DNA from: Lysobacteraceae bacterium CU05-9
GTDB lineage: Bacteria > Pseudomonadota > Gammaproteobacteria > Xanthomonadales > Xanthomonadaceae
NCBI GenBank assembly: GCA_007556525.1
Contig: SWJS01000007.1
Span: 84,791 to 148,790 of the forward strand
Length of the DNA stretch: 64,000 nucleotides
Direction of reading: 5' to 3'
This document shows, one piece after another, positions 35,959 to 44,826 of this stretch. The translations under genes were made by a program, and so were the position numbers. A model generated the notes under the pieces. That model was not told the DNA's origin. It worked only from the letters and a program-made list of their open reading frames with translations, and made no database searches. Position 1 is the first letter of the stretch; every line of letters begins with the position of its first letter.

Positions 35959-36506
35959 AGGGTTTCAATCACCACATTTTGGTTCGTGTAAATGCAGACA
36001 TCGCCAGCGATGCGGATCGCTTCCTCAGCGATTTCGCGAGCGCCCAAGTCCGTGTGCTTCAACAGTGCGCGAGCCGCACTCAACGCGTACATGCCACCGG
36101 AACCGATCGCGATGATTCCATCTTCCGGCTCGATGACATCACCCGTGCCGCTAATGACGAGCGAAGTATCCTTGTCTGCAACTGCGAGCAACGCTTCGAG
36201 CTTTCCGAAGCGACGTTCGGTGCGCCAATCCTTCGCCATCTCAACCGCAGCGCGCGTGAGTTGACCGTGCTTCTCGAGTTTGGCTTCAAACAATTCGAAC
36301 AACGTAAACGCGTCAGCAGCTGCGCCGGCAAATCCTGCCAAAACCTGCCCATCCCTTCCAAGCCTGCGCACTTTCTTCGCATTGCCCTTCATGACGGTGT
36401 GGCCAAGAGTCACCTGACCGTCGCCCGCAACTGCAACTTCACCGTTGCGTCGGACACTCACGATCGTGGTGGCGTGGAAAACATTGGGATTTTGGGACGG
36501 ATCCAT
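35955..36506 (-). CDS. hslV: ATP-dependent protease proteolytic subunit HslV
   Basis: A 183-residue threonine peptidase. In E. coli the catalytic Thr follows the initiator Met directly; here the matching residue is Thr13 (FHATTIVSV), so a 12-residue leader, [12 protein letters not shown], must be removed. This leader is like those of xanthomonad HslV proteins. The remainder is typical: [37 protein letters not shown] and ICIYTN at the end. It is expressed from a sigma-32 type promoter at 36566-36538 and is coupled to hslU. Confidence 0.96.
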   Translation of the reverse strand: MDPSQNPNVFHATTIVSVRRNGEVAVAGDGQVTLGHTVMKGNAKKVRRLGRDGQVLAGFAGAAADAFTLFELFEAKLEKHGQLTRAAVEMAKDWRTERRFGKLEALLAVADKDTSLVISGTGDVIEPEDGIIAIGSGGMYALSAARALLKHTDLGAREIAEEAIRIAGDVCIYTNQNVVIETL

Positions 36507-36537
36507 TTGCAGAATTCACCATTGGGTTGAACTCTAA

Positions 36538-36566
36538 AAATGGGGTCCCCGCTTCGGCGTTACAAG
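36538..36566 (-). promoter_or_regulatory. Sigma-32 (heat-shock) promoter of hslVU
   Basis: On the minus strand CTTGTAA (36566-36560), a 14-base spacer and CCCCATTT (36545-36538). The E. coli RpoH consensus is CTTGAAA, 13-15 bases, CCCCATNT, so only one -35 base differs. Transcription would begin near 36530, about 24 bases before the hslV ATG. It lies just after the xerC stop and is the only RpoH-like site I saw. Confidence 0.82.
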
Positions 36567-36579
36567 GGGTGCGGTTGGC

Positions 36580-37494
36580 TTAGGATTCAGGTTCTTTGTT
36601 GCGCTTCGCACGTGGGTGCGCATCATCGTAAACCTTCGCAAGATGCTGGAAATCCAGATGCGTGTAGATTTGCGTCGTCGCGATGTCGGCATGACCCAGC
36701 AACTCCTGCACGCCACGCAGATCGCCCGACGACTCGAGGATGTGGCTCGCGAAACTATGCCGCAACAAATGCGGATGCACACGTTTGAACAAACCTTGCC
36801 GCTGCGCCAGTTGCGCAATGCGGATCTGCACCGCGCGTTGCGAGATCGCCTTGTTGCCGCGCCCCGGAAACACAAACCCATTCGACGGATCAATATCGGG
36901 TCGCGAAGCTTTCATGTCGGCATGCCAGTCGCGCAATGCGTTCACGGCGTACGATCCAAGCGGAACGCTGCGTTGCTTATTGCCCTTGCCGATCACGGTC
37001 ACGAGTTGATCATCAAGATCCAGTTGATCCCAAGTCAACGCGCACAGCTCACTCAAACGCACGCCGCTCGAATAAAACAACTCCAACAACGCCCGGTCAC
37101 GCAATCCCAATGGCGCATCGGTTGGCACTTCCACCAACACCTTTGCTTCATCGGGATCGAGGACTTGAGGCAACTTGCGCGGTGCTTTCGGCGCTTTCAA
37201 TCCTGCCGTGGGATTGGATTTGATGTCGCCATTTTTCAACAACCATGCAAAAAAACTGCGGCACGCACTCAAACGGCGCTGCAAACTTTTCGGGGAGAGT
37301 CCGCGTTGATTTTCGGAGGCAATGAACTGCCGTAAGTGCACCGTATCCAACGAAGCAATGTCCGCGCTGTGTTCGTCCGCATACGCCTGCAGCGCCGTGA
37401 GGTCACGGCGGTATGCATCCAGGGTGTTGTCAGACATGCGGCGCTCCACGACGATGAAGTCGAGGAACTTCTGCACGGTAGCGTTAAGCGTCAT
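36580..37494 (-). CDS. xerC: Tyrosine recombinase XerC
   Basis: A 304-residue recombinase from the ATG at 37494, chosen because XerC proteins start near MxLxxxVxxFLxF (here [15 protein letters not shown]); the frame opens earlier without support. The N-terminal SAM-like core-binding domain (about 1-90) is followed by the catalytic domain with the Arg in YSSGVRLSEL, H-x-x-R in LRHSFASHI, His in LGHADIATTQ and nucleophile Tyr in QIYTHL. With XerD it resolves chromosome dimers at dif. It overlaps the DUF484 gene by 11 bases in the order dapF-DUF484-xerC, as in E. coli. Confidence 0.95.
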   Translation of the reverse strand: MTLNATVQKFLDFIVVERRMSDNTLDAYRRDLTALQAYADEHSADIASLDTVHLRQFIASENQRGLSPKSLQRRLSACRSFFAWLLKNGDIKSNPTAGLKAPKAPRKLPQVLDPDEAKVLVEVPTDAPLGLRDRALLELFYSSGVRLSELCALTWDQLDLDDQLVTVIGKGNKQRSVPLGSYAVNALRDWHADMKASRPDIDPSNGFVFPGRGNKAISQRAVQIRIAQLAQRQGLFKRVHPHLLRHSFASHILESSGDLRGVQELLGHADIATTQIYTHLDFQHLAKVYDDAHPRAKRNKEPES

Positions 37495-38164
37495 ACCTCG
37501 AGAGTACCGCAGGAACCGTGCGCGAGAGCATTTCGAGGAACATCGTTCCCATGCCCGGCCAAAACCGATTCGCATCATAACTGCCAATCGCAATCATGCC
37601 GTGCTCCGGCACCGGCAACAACGCCGACGATTGAACCTGATCCTCATACGCGCCGTAAAGCAGTGATTGTTTATCCGGATTCAAACGACCGCAAATCGGT
37701 TCTTGCGTCGTGAACATATCGCGGAACGGATTCAACGATGCATCATCACGATCAATCACACGATGCCACTCGCCTTCGTCGAGATCATCGATCGGGAGGA
37801 ACGTCACGATGCGAATCACATCCGCCTTGAAGTCTTCCTGAATTGCGGCAACCAACGCACGCCAGGTGTCGGCCACATTATTTTGACGAACCAACGCCAA
37901 CGTCATTTGATGCATTGCCATCGTCAAACCTTCATTGGCTTGCGCGACGCCATACAGTTCATTCAAACGGCGGTTCAAATCACGATTCTTGTCACGCAGA
38001 ATTTCGAGCTGATAACTCGCCAACGATGATGCCTGACCTTCAGCCTTCGGCACGACCAATGACAACGCGAGGTCCGGATATTGCTGGAGGAAATTCGGAT
38101 TTTTGCGCAGCCAATTCGCGATATCGTGTCCGTTCAACGTATCCGCCACTTCATAATCAGTCAT
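37484..38164 (-). CDS. DUF484 family protein (YigA-like)
   Basis: A 226-residue cytoplasmic protein. The N-terminal helical part ([29 protein letters not shown]) is the diagnostic opening of the family, followed by a coiled-coil stretch and a GAF-like C-terminal domain (about 95-225). Its function is unknown; it is nearly always encoded between dapF and xerC, as here, overlapping dapF by 8 bases and xerC by 11. Such packing suggests that its product is needed in step with one of the two. Confidence 0.9.
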   Translation of the reverse strand: MTDYEVADTLNGHDIANWLRKNPNFLQQYPDLALSLVVPKAEGQASSLASYQLEILRDKNRDLNRRLNELYGVAQANEGLTMAMHQMTLALVRQNNVADTWRALVAAIQEDFKADVIRIVTFLPIDDLDEGEWHRVIDRDDASLNPFRDMFTTQEPICGRLNPDKQSLLYGAYEDQVQSSALLPVPEHGMIAIGSYDANRFWPGMGTMFLEMLSRTVPAVLSRYDA

Positions 38165-38978
38165 CTAGAACTCCCTCAAAAACAAACGCCGTCGGCCCCG
38201 TCATCGCCACACTGGCATCATCCGCCGGCCATTCAATTTCCAAAACACCGCCCGGCAACTCCATCGCCACCGCACGGTCCACCAATCCCAATCGCATCAA
38301 CGACACCGCCGCTGCGCACGCACCACTGCCGCACGCCAACGTCTCACCGACGCCACGCTCGAACACGCGCAACTTCGCATGCGAACGATTGATCACTTGC
38401 GCGAATCCGACATTCACCGACTCCGGAAACTCCGGCGACGTCTGCAAGCGACGTCCAATGCCATCGACATCCGCGGTGTCAACGTCATCGACGACGACAA
38501 CGGCATGCGGATTACCCATCGACACCGCACTGAACGTCACGCCTTGCGCATCGTAGGTCAACGCAGTGTCAGCGAAGCCATGCAAAGGAATCGCCGCGGG
38601 CACAAACTCCGGCACTCCCATCGCGATGCGATATTTGCCATCTCCGAGCGAGGTCACCGCATGGATCCCTGCAGGACTTTCCAGTTTGAATTCGCCGAGA
38701 TAACCGAGCGCGCGCTCAACCCACGCCGCAACGCAACGTGCACCGTTCCCGCATTGCTGCGATGTGCTGCCATCGGAATTCCAGATGCGATAGCGCGCGA
38801 CCGTTGAAGGATCGCGCGGCAGTTCGATGGAGATGATTTGATCGGCACCGACGCCCTTATGGCGATCGCCGAGTAGCGACGTCAGCGCTTGATCCGGCTC
38901 GAGCGAACCATCGCGAAGGTCCAGCATGACGAAGTCATTGCCGGCACCGTGCATCTTGGTAAAACGGACTTCACCCAT
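38157..38978 (-). CDS. dapF: Diaminopimelate epimerase
   Basis: A 273-residue enzyme from the ATG at 38978 (an in-frame GTG at 38987 is an alternative). It converts LL- to meso-diaminopimelate for lysine and peptidoglycan. The two catalytic cysteines are visible in [10 protein letters not shown] and [11 protein letters not shown], one in each half of the pseudo-symmetric fold; the opening [15 protein letters not shown] is typical. It follows lptM by 15 bases. Confidence 0.96.
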   Translation of the reverse strand: MGEVRFTKMHGAGNDFVMLDLRDGSLEPDQALTSLLGDRHKGVGADQIISIELPRDPSTVARYRIWNSDGSTSQQCGNGARCVAAWVERALGYLGEFKLESPAGIHAVTSLGDGKYRIAMGVPEFVPAAIPLHGFADTALTYDAQGVTFSAVSMGNPHAVVVVDDVDTADVDGIGRRLQTSPEFPESVNVGFAQVINRSHAKLRVFERGVGETLACGSGACAAAVSLMRLGLVDRAVAMELPGGVLEIEWPADDASVAMTGPTAFVFEGVLDD

Positions 38979-38993
38979 GACCGCCACGCGCGA

Positions 38994-39230
38994 TCAAGGT
39001 GGCTTAGGCTTGGTCGCCTCAGGTGGCGGCGTATCGTTCGTTTCCGTCGGCGCATCGGCTGCCGTCGGTGGAACAATTTCGCGTTCGGTTCCGGTCGGTT
39101 CCGGCGTCTTCGGTGGCAACTGCGATGGTGGTGGATTGTCCGCGAGGAACAATGGACCCTTGTTGCCGCAACCACTGAGCGTGCCCAGAGCGATGGAACC
39201 TATGAGGATGAGTGCGATTTTGGAAGTCAT
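38994..39230 (-). CDS. lptM: LPS translocon maturation lipoprotein LptM (YifL-like)
   Basis: A 78-residue lipoprotein from the ATG at 39230. The signal ends at the lipobox LSGC (Cys21), followed by GNKGPLFL, the hallmark of LptM/YifL. In E. coli LptM helps LptD form its correct disulfides in the outer membrane. The rest is a Pro/Thr/Glu-rich tail without fold. It is encoded directly before dapF, the conserved order lptM(yifL)-dapF-DUF484-xerC. Confidence 0.85.
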   Translation of the reverse strand: MTSKIALILIGSIALGTLSGCGNKGPLFLADNPPPSQLPPKTPEPTGTEREIVPPTAADAPTETNDTPPPEATKPKPP

Positions 39231-39248
39231 GCACAAAGTTTAATGGAA

Positions 39249-39270
39249 ATCGCCCACCGAAGTGGGCGAT
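39249..39270 (-). terminator. Stem-loop terminator after the oligopeptidase B gene
   Basis: ATCGCCCAC and GTGGGCGAT pair perfectly around a 4-base loop (TTCG on the minus strand), 3 bases from the stop of the gene at 39274, followed by TTTCCATT on the minus strand. The U run is interrupted, so efficiency is uncertain. Confidence 0.7.
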
Positions 39271-39273
39271 GCA

Positions 39274-41469
39274 TTAATCCTTGATCCCGAGTTGGTTCAG
39301 CATGAAGCTGTACATCTCAGCCTGTTCGCGATAACGGCGGAATCTGCCGGACTTGCCACCGTGACCTGCGTCCATATTCGTGCGAAAAACAATCGGATTC
39401 GCAGACGTATTCAGGTCCCGCAGCCGCGCCACATACTTCGCCGGCTCCCAGTACTGCACCTGCGAATCCCACAGTCCCGTGCCAATGAACGTCGACGGAT
39501 ACGCCTGTTCCTTCAAGTTGTCATACGGCGAATACGAGAGCATGTAGTCGTAGTATTCCTTTTGCTCGGGATTTCCCCACTCGTCATATTCGTTCGTGGT
39601 CAGCGGAATCGTCGGATCCAGCATCGTCGTGACGACATCCACAAACGGAACCTGCGACAAAATCACCCGATACTTCTCCGGCGCCATATTCTCAACCGCA
39701 CCCATCAGCAAGCCACCCGCGCTCCCGCCGTAAGCCGCGACGCGATCCTTCGCCGCATAACCTTCCTTCACCAACATGTCGGTGACGTCGATGAAGTCGG
39801 TGAACGTGTTCTTCTTATTAAGCAACTTGCCGTTGTCATACCATTGACGGCCCATTTCCTGTCCGCCACGGATATGCGCGATCGCATAAACCATGCCACG
39901 GTCGATCAAGCTCACCACGCTCAGGTTGAAACCGGGATCCATCGACATGCCGTACGAACCATAGGCATATTGCAAAACCGCCGCGGTCCCGTCAGGTTTG
40001 AAACCTTTTTTGTAGACTACCGACACTGGAATTTTCGTTCCATCTTTCGCCGTTGCCCACAGGCGTTTGGTTTCGTACTTCGATGCGTCATAACCAATCA
40101 CCGGTTGTTGCTTAAGCAGCTTGCGCTCACCAGTCTCGGTATTGATCTCGTAGGTCGTCGCGGGCGTTGTCATGGACGTATAGCTGTAACGCAGCCAATC
40201 GGTATTCGATTCGCTGTTCGCCGCCAAGCCCATGCTGTACGCTTCTTCGTCCGCGTCGACATAACTCTCTTTACCGTCAGCGCTGATCAAGCGCAGTCGC
40301 TCCAGCCCTTTGCTGCGCTCGGAGATCGCCGTAAAGCCATCGAACAGTTCGAAGCCCTCCAACAAAACATCATCCCGCGTGCCAATCCATTCCTTCCATT
40401 GCGAACGCGAGGTTGCATCGGTTGGTGCCGTCATGATTTTGAAATTCGTGGCCGGCTTGCCGTTCTCATCCGGTGCATTTGTCAAAATCACCCACCGCCC
40501 ATCAAGGTGGTCGGCATCATACTCAACGTCGCGCTCACGTTGCGCAAGAACGCGGAAGTCCGTCGGGTTATCGGCAGGCGCACATCGCAGCTCATTCGAC
40601 ACCGTGCTCGACAAGCTGATGCAGATGAATTTGTCATCGCGTGTGCGGTCCACGCCCATGTAGAAGGTGTCATCTTTCTCGGTGTAAAGCAGCGTATCGT
40701 TCTTCGCGTCCGTTCCGAGAACGTGTGCCTTCACTTTCGTCGTCAACAACGTCTTCTCATCGTTCTCGACGTAGACCAGTGTCTTGTTGTCACCCGCCCA
40801 TACGAAGTCTGCGGAAGAGCGCGCGATCGTGTCCGGATAAACCTCACCTGTTTTCAGATTCTTGAACTTGATGACATATTGGCGACGACCGACATCGTCT
40901 TCCGCCCAAGCAAGGATTTCATTGTTTGGACTGACATCGTAGGTGCCGACATTGAAGTAGTTTTTGTCCTTCGCCATTTCATTGACATTGAGCAAGATCT
41001 CTTCCGGCCCTTCCATCGTCCCGGCACGTCGTGCGTAGATCGGATAGTCCTGACCTGTTTCAAAGCGCGAGTAATACCAGTAGCCGCGTTCGCGCACCGG
41101 CACGCTCGAATCATCTTGCTTGATGCGCCCGACGATCTCGTCATACAACTTGTCCTGCTGCGGCTTGAGCGGATTCAAGATCGAGTCTGCGTATGCGTTC
41201 TCAGCATTCAGGTACGCGAGCATGTCCTTGTTCTTGCGGGTGTCGTCGCGCAACCAATAATATTCGTCGTTGCGTTCTGCGCCGAAAGGTGTTTTGACAA
41301 CATGATCCTTTTTGGCAACATCAGGTGCAGTCATTTTCTTGGGTCCGGTTTGTTTCTGGGTGGATTTGGTCGCGCGTTTGGGTGATGCGGCGATTGCAGT
41401 GCCAACGGTGGCGGCGACAGCGAGCGTTAATGCAATTGCGAGTGCGCTTCGAACGGAATTTCTGGTCAT
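39274..41469 (-). CDS. ptrB: S9A prolyl oligopeptidase family, oligopeptidase B-like, with signal peptide
   Basis: A 731-residue serine peptidase from the ATG at 41469 (GGGAGAG just upstream). The signal peptide, about 30 residues (SALAIALTLAVAATVGTAIA), suggests a periplasmic or outer location, while E. coli PtrB is cytoplasmic. A seven-bladed propeller domain (about 80-440) gates the alpha/beta hydrolase domain: nucleophile in AYGGSAGGLLMGA, Asp near GLWDSQVQYWEP, and His in DAGHGGKSGR. Oligopeptidase B cleaves short peptides after basic residues; the blocks HIRGGQEMGRQWYDNGK and YDYMLSYSPYDN fit that branch. Its tandem partner at 41552 is closer to true prolyl endopeptidase. Confidence 0.93.
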   Translation of the reverse strand: MTRNSVRSALAIALTLAVAATVGTAIAASPKRATKSTQKQTGPKKMTAPDVAKKDHVVKTPFGAERNDEYYWLRDDTRKNKDMLAYLNAENAYADSILNPLKPQQDKLYDEIVGRIKQDDSSVPVRERGYWYYSRFETGQDYPIYARRAGTMEGPEEILLNVNEMAKDKNYFNVGTYDVSPNNEILAWAEDDVGRRQYVIKFKNLKTGEVYPDTIARSSADFVWAGDNKTLVYVENDEKTLLTTKVKAHVLGTDAKNDTLLYTEKDDTFYMGVDRTRDDKFICISLSSTVSNELRCAPADNPTDFRVLAQRERDVEYDADHLDGRWVILTNAPDENGKPATNFKIMTAPTDATSRSQWKEWIGTRDDVLLEGFELFDGFTAISERSKGLERLRLISADGKESYVDADEEAYSMGLAANSESNTDWLRYSYTSMTTPATTYEINTETGERKLLKQQPVIGYDASKYETKRLWATAKDGTKIPVSVVYKKGFKPDGTAAVLQYAYGSYGMSMDPGFNLSVVSLIDRGMVYAIAHIRGGQEMGRQWYDNGKLLNKKNTFTDFIDVTDMLVKEGYAAKDRVAAYGGSAGGLLMGAVENMAPEKYRVILSQVPFVDVVTTMLDPTIPLTTNEYDEWGNPEQKEYYDYMLSYSPYDNLKEQAYPSTFIGTGLWDSQVQYWEPAKYVARLRDLNTSANPIVFRTNMDAGHGGKSGRFRRYREQAEMYSFMLNQLGIKD

Positions 41470-41512
41470 GCATCTCTCCCAAGGGGTCAACTTATGCTAC
41501 ATCAAATGAAAA

Positions 41513-41536
41513 ATGCCGCTTCGTTTGAAGCGGCAT
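41513..41536 (-). terminator. Rho-independent terminator after the prolyl oligopeptidase gene
   Basis: ATGCCGCTTC and GAAGCGGCAT form a perfect 10-base stem around GTTT (AAAC on minus) followed on the minus strand by TTTTTCATTT. It is 16 bases past the stop at 41552 and separates the two S9A genes. Confidence 0.88.
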
Positions 41537-41551
41537 CTTCTTTACAGCAAC

Positions 41552-43711
41552 TTACTTCAACTGATCCCAGAGGAACTCGTAAGCCAGCGTTGTCATGAAC
41601 GAGGCTTGCTCGTTGTTTGCAGCGCCGCCGTGACCTCCTTCGATGTTCTCGTAGTAGTAAACGTCCTTGCCCGCTGCATCCATTTTCGCCATGAACTTGC
41701 GCGCGTGGCCCGGATGCACGCGATCGTCGCGCGTCGACGTCGTGATCAACGTCGCCGGATACTTACGCTTCGCATCAAACAGGTGATACGGCGAGAACTT
41801 CTGGATGTACTTCCAATCGCTCGTGTCCGGATCGCCGTACTCGGCCATCCACGATGCACCCGCTGGCAAGTGCTTGTAGCGCTTCATATCGAGCAGTGGC
41901 ACTTGAATGACGACTGCACCAAACAGGTCCGGATATTGCGTGAGCATGTTGCCCGTCAGCAAACCACCGTTCGAGCCACCTTGAATACCTAGGTGCTTCG
42001 GTGAAGTGATCTTGCGCTTGATCAGATCCTGTGCGACGGCTGCGAAGTCTTGGTAAACCTTCGGACGGTTCTCCTTGATCACTGCCTGGTGCCACTTCGG
42101 ACCGTATTCGCCACCACCACGGATGTTCGCGAGAACGTAGGTACCGCCCTTGTCGAGCCATGCCATGCCGAGACGACCGGAGTACGAAGGCAACATCGAC
42201 ACTTCGAAACCGCCGTAGCCGTACAGCAACGTTGGATTGTTGCCGTTGGTCTTCAAGTCCTTGCGCTTGACGATGAAGTAAGGAATTTTGGTGCCGTCCT
42301 TCGATGTCGCGAAATGCTGTTGCACTTCGAGGTTCTTGTTGTCGAACCAGCTTGGGTCTTGTTTCAACTTCTCCGGTGCCTGACCAATCTCAACCAGCGA
42401 TAACGTGCGCGGATTCAGGAAATCCGTTGAAGACAACCACAGCGCGTTGGAATCGACGCTGTCGACAGCGCCAACACCGATGCTGCCGAACTCCGGCAAG
42501 CCAGGTTGATTTACCTTGGCCCACTCATTTGAACCCGCGGTTGGAATGCGCAAAACCTGCAAACGGCTCTTCACGTCGTTCAAGGTATTCAGGACAACGT
42601 AATCCTTGGTGATTTCGACATCCGAAAGTGAGGTGTGAGCATCAGGCGTAAACAAAGCCTGGAAATCACGCTTGCCTGCCATGAAGTCGTCATATCGGGT
42701 GACGAGCACGCTGCCGGCCTTGTACGTCTTTCCACCCGCTTCGTAATCGAAGCGAGGCTGAAGGATCAACCAGTCGCGGACGACACTTTTCTCGGCGGTA
42801 TTCGGTGCGTCGATCTTGACGAGCTTGCCATCATCCTTGAGTTCAAATACTTCGTTGTTATAGAACTCAAGCATGCGATACACGAAATTGCGTTCGAAGC
42901 CAGGCGTCGTATCGTGACCTGCGGCCACCATCATGTCGGTGTGTTTACCTTCGTAGACGACCTTGGCATCACTCAATGGCGTGCCACGCTTCCACAACTT
43001 GACGATGCGCGCGTAACCCGACTCGGTCTTCGAACCTTCGCCGAAGTCCGTCGATACGAACACGGTATCGCGATCGATGAAGCCCATGCTGCCCTTCGCT
43101 TCCGGCAACGCGAATCCGTCCTTCACGAAGGTTTTGTTGTTCAAATCAAATTCGCGGATCACGACGGCATCAGCGCCACCACGTGACAACGACAACATGC
43201 AGCGATCATATGGACGTGGGCAGCTGACACCCTTGAACACCCAGTTCTCACCTTCAGCCTTCGCCAACGCATCCATGTCCAACACGGTTTCCCACTTCGG
43301 CTCTGCCTTGCGGTACTCCTCAAGCGTAGTGCGACGCCAGAGTCCGATTGGATTCGCCTTATCACGCCAGACGTTGTAATACAGATCGCCGATCTTGCTC
43401 ACGCCCGGAATGTTCGCATTCGAGTCGAGCGATGCGCGGATCTTGTCCTGCATCGACTTGAATTGCGCCGACTTCGTGTACTTATCGACGGTCTTCGCGT
43501 TGTGCTTGCGGACCCAGTCCAGCGACGTCTCACCGCCAACGTCTTCCAACCAGAGATACGGGTCAGCAGGATTTGCGGCGGTCACTTGTGCTCCTTTGGT
43601 CGCTTTCTTCTTCGGTGCTGCGGCCAAGGCTTGCGTGGCGAACAAACCCACGGCAAAGCTCAAGGCGGTGGAAATCAAAACGAAATTACGAGTCCGACTA
43701 CGGGTGGTCAT
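41552..43711 (-). CDS. S9A prolyl oligopeptidase, secreted
   Basis: A 719-residue serine peptidase from the ATG at 43711, with a signal peptide (FVLISTALSFAVGLFATQALA). The N-terminal segment DPYLWLEDVGGETSLDWVRKHN and the propeller domain are typical of S9A; the C-terminal hydrolase has the nucleophile in GIQGGSNGGLLTG, a likely Asp in RDDRVHPGHARKF and His in EGGHGGAANN. It cleaves short peptides, probably after Pro, in the periplasm or outside. A divergent WYL regulator starts 1 kb upstream; the gene has its own terminator and lies tandem to the oligopeptidase B gene, an ancient paralogue. Confidence 0.93.
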   Translation of the reverse strand: MTTRSRTRNFVLISTALSFAVGLFATQALAAAPKKKATKGAQVTAANPADPYLWLEDVGGETSLDWVRKHNAKTVDKYTKSAQFKSMQDKIRASLDSNANIPGVSKIGDLYYNVWRDKANPIGLWRRTTLEEYRKAEPKWETVLDMDALAKAEGENWVFKGVSCPRPYDRCMLSLSRGGADAVVIREFDLNNKTFVKDGFALPEAKGSMGFIDRDTVFVSTDFGEGSKTESGYARIVKLWKRGTPLSDAKVVYEGKHTDMMVAAGHDTTPGFERNFVYRMLEFYNNEVFELKDDGKLVKIDAPNTAEKSVVRDWLILQPRFDYEAGGKTYKAGSVLVTRYDDFMAGKRDFQALFTPDAHTSLSDVEITKDYVVLNTLNDVKSRLQVLRIPTAGSNEWAKVNQPGLPEFGSIGVGAVDSVDSNALWLSSTDFLNPRTLSLVEIGQAPEKLKQDPSWFDNKNLEVQQHFATSKDGTKIPYFIVKRKDLKTNGNNPTLLYGYGGFEVSMLPSYSGRLGMAWLDKGGTYVLANIRGGGEYGPKWHQAVIKENRPKVYQDFAAVAQDLIKRKITSPKHLGIQGGSNGGLLTGNMLTQYPDLFGAVVIQVPLLDMKRYKHLPAGASWMAEYGDPDTSDWKYIQKFSPYHLFDAKRKYPATLITTSTRDDRVHPGHARKFMAKMDAAGKDVYYYENIEGGHGGAANNEQASFMTTLAYEFLWDQLK

Positions 43712-43799
43712 GCGGGAGTGCCCTCGGTTGGTTTTGGCCAAAAATATCCCTCTGACCATACCATTTACAGGCAATCTCAGACCCTGCGGAAAGTCATGC

Positions 43800-44765
43800 T
43801 CACTTGTACGAGGCGAGCGCCAACTGCAGCCGGATCTTCACTTGTTCACGCAAACTGATCGGCGAAATCACTTCCACGTCATCGGAATGCGACAAAATAT
43901 CCTGCAACAGCTCATGTTCGCTGCTGTACGGCAATTTCAGCTCGAAACGACCATCCGGCAAGGTCCGCGTCTGCTGATCACGGTGCCAAAACTGATCCGA
44001 CACCCACTCCGCCGCGCGTTTGCTGAACACCATCGTCGCAATTTGGTTCGGTTTACCCGAGAAAATCCCATAACCCGTTCCGGCATGCTGATCCAACACG
44101 CTTTGATCGACTTCGGTCGCGGCTTGGTCGAGCACCTTCGGATTGACGATGCGATCGACGGAGAAACGGCGCATGCCTTTCTTTTTCACATCCCACGCAT
44201 CGAGATACCAAGAATCGCGGTAATAAGTGAGCAACTGCGGCGAGACTTCACGCGTCGTGCGCTCCATCGTTGAACGCGCGGAATAGGTAATGCTCAACTG
44301 GCGACGGCTCAGAACGGCAGTCGCAACAGTGCGGAACACGACGTCATCGGTCAAGCGCGTTTGATGTGGCAACACGCGCAGGCGATCGACCGCTGGCTTC
44401 GTCTTGGACGGCGCGGCAGCGGTGAGAATCTCATTGATCTTGCGGTTGAGCGGCTTAAAAATATCGCTCAAGCCCATCGACTGCGATTGCGACAACATCG
44501 CCTGCACGGCGAGCAACGCATTCAACTCATCCGCATTCATCCAGACACCGGGCAACTCAAAGGTGTTCTCCTGAGAGCGATCGTAGAAGTAGCCCTTCTC
44601 GCTATTTTCAAGCGGGGCGCACATGAAGTCCCGCAAAAATTCGATATCCCGATACACCGATGCGCGCGACGCACCGAGCTTCTCCATGAGGTCCGGAACT
44701 TTGATTGGCGTGCGGCGATCACTGAAGATTTGATGCAGCTTGCGGACGCGTTCGAATTTTTCCAT
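43800..44765 (-). CDS. WYL-domain transcriptional regulator (HTH + WYL)
   Basis: A 321-residue regulator. A winged helix-turn-helix (about 1-60, with LMEKLGASRASVYRDIEFLRDFM) is followed by a WYL domain (about 130-215), whose tryptophan-tyrosine-leucine run appears as DSWYLDAWDV, and a C-terminal WCX-like region (about 225-315). WYL proteins sense nucleic acid or nucleotide-type ligands and control DNA-damage, defence or metabolic genes. It is divergent from soeA with 61 bases between starts, so it probably controls that operon and itself. The frame opens at 44801; the ATG at 44765 fits the family start MEKFERVRKLHQIF. Confidence 0.9.
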   Translation of the reverse strand: MEKFERVRKLHQIFSDRRTPIKVPDLMEKLGASRASVYRDIEFLRDFMCAPLENSEKGYFYDRSQENTFELPGVWMNADELNALLAVQAMLSQSQSMGLSDIFKPLNRKINEILTAAAPSKTKPAVDRLRVLPHQTRLTDDVVFRTVATAVLSRRQLSITYSARSTMERTTREVSPQLLTYYRDSWYLDAWDVKKKGMRRFSVDRIVNPKVLDQAATEVDQSVLDQHAGTGYGIFSGKPNQIATMVFSKRAAEWVSDQFWHRDQQTRTLPDGRFELKLPYSSEHELLQDILSHSDDVEVISPISLREQVKIRLQLALASYK

Positions 44766-44794
44766 CAATGCACTCTTATGCTGGTGGGAGTATC

Positions 44795-44811
44795 CTATCA
44801 ACAGTCTATCA
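44795..44811. promoter_or_regulatory. Paired CTATCA direct repeats between WYL regulator and soeA
   Basis: CTATCA occurs at 44795-44800 and 44806-44811, 11 bases apart, so the two copies face the same side of the helix. They sit in the middle of the short divergent region, where an operator for the WYL protein would be expected. No binding is shown by sequence alone. Confidence 0.35.
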
Positions 44812-44826
44812 AGGCACGTTTGCTAA

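Noticed and set aside
34183..35991. A 602-codon plus-strand open frame across ubiE and hslU
   Set aside because: Antisense to two core genes whose sequence, overlaps and promoter are certain; no known domain in the shadow.
39262..41385. A 707-codon plus-strand open frame opposite the oligopeptidase B gene
   Set aside because: It is the antisense shadow of a well-conserved gene; its translation is Arg/His/Ile-rich without recognisable domains.
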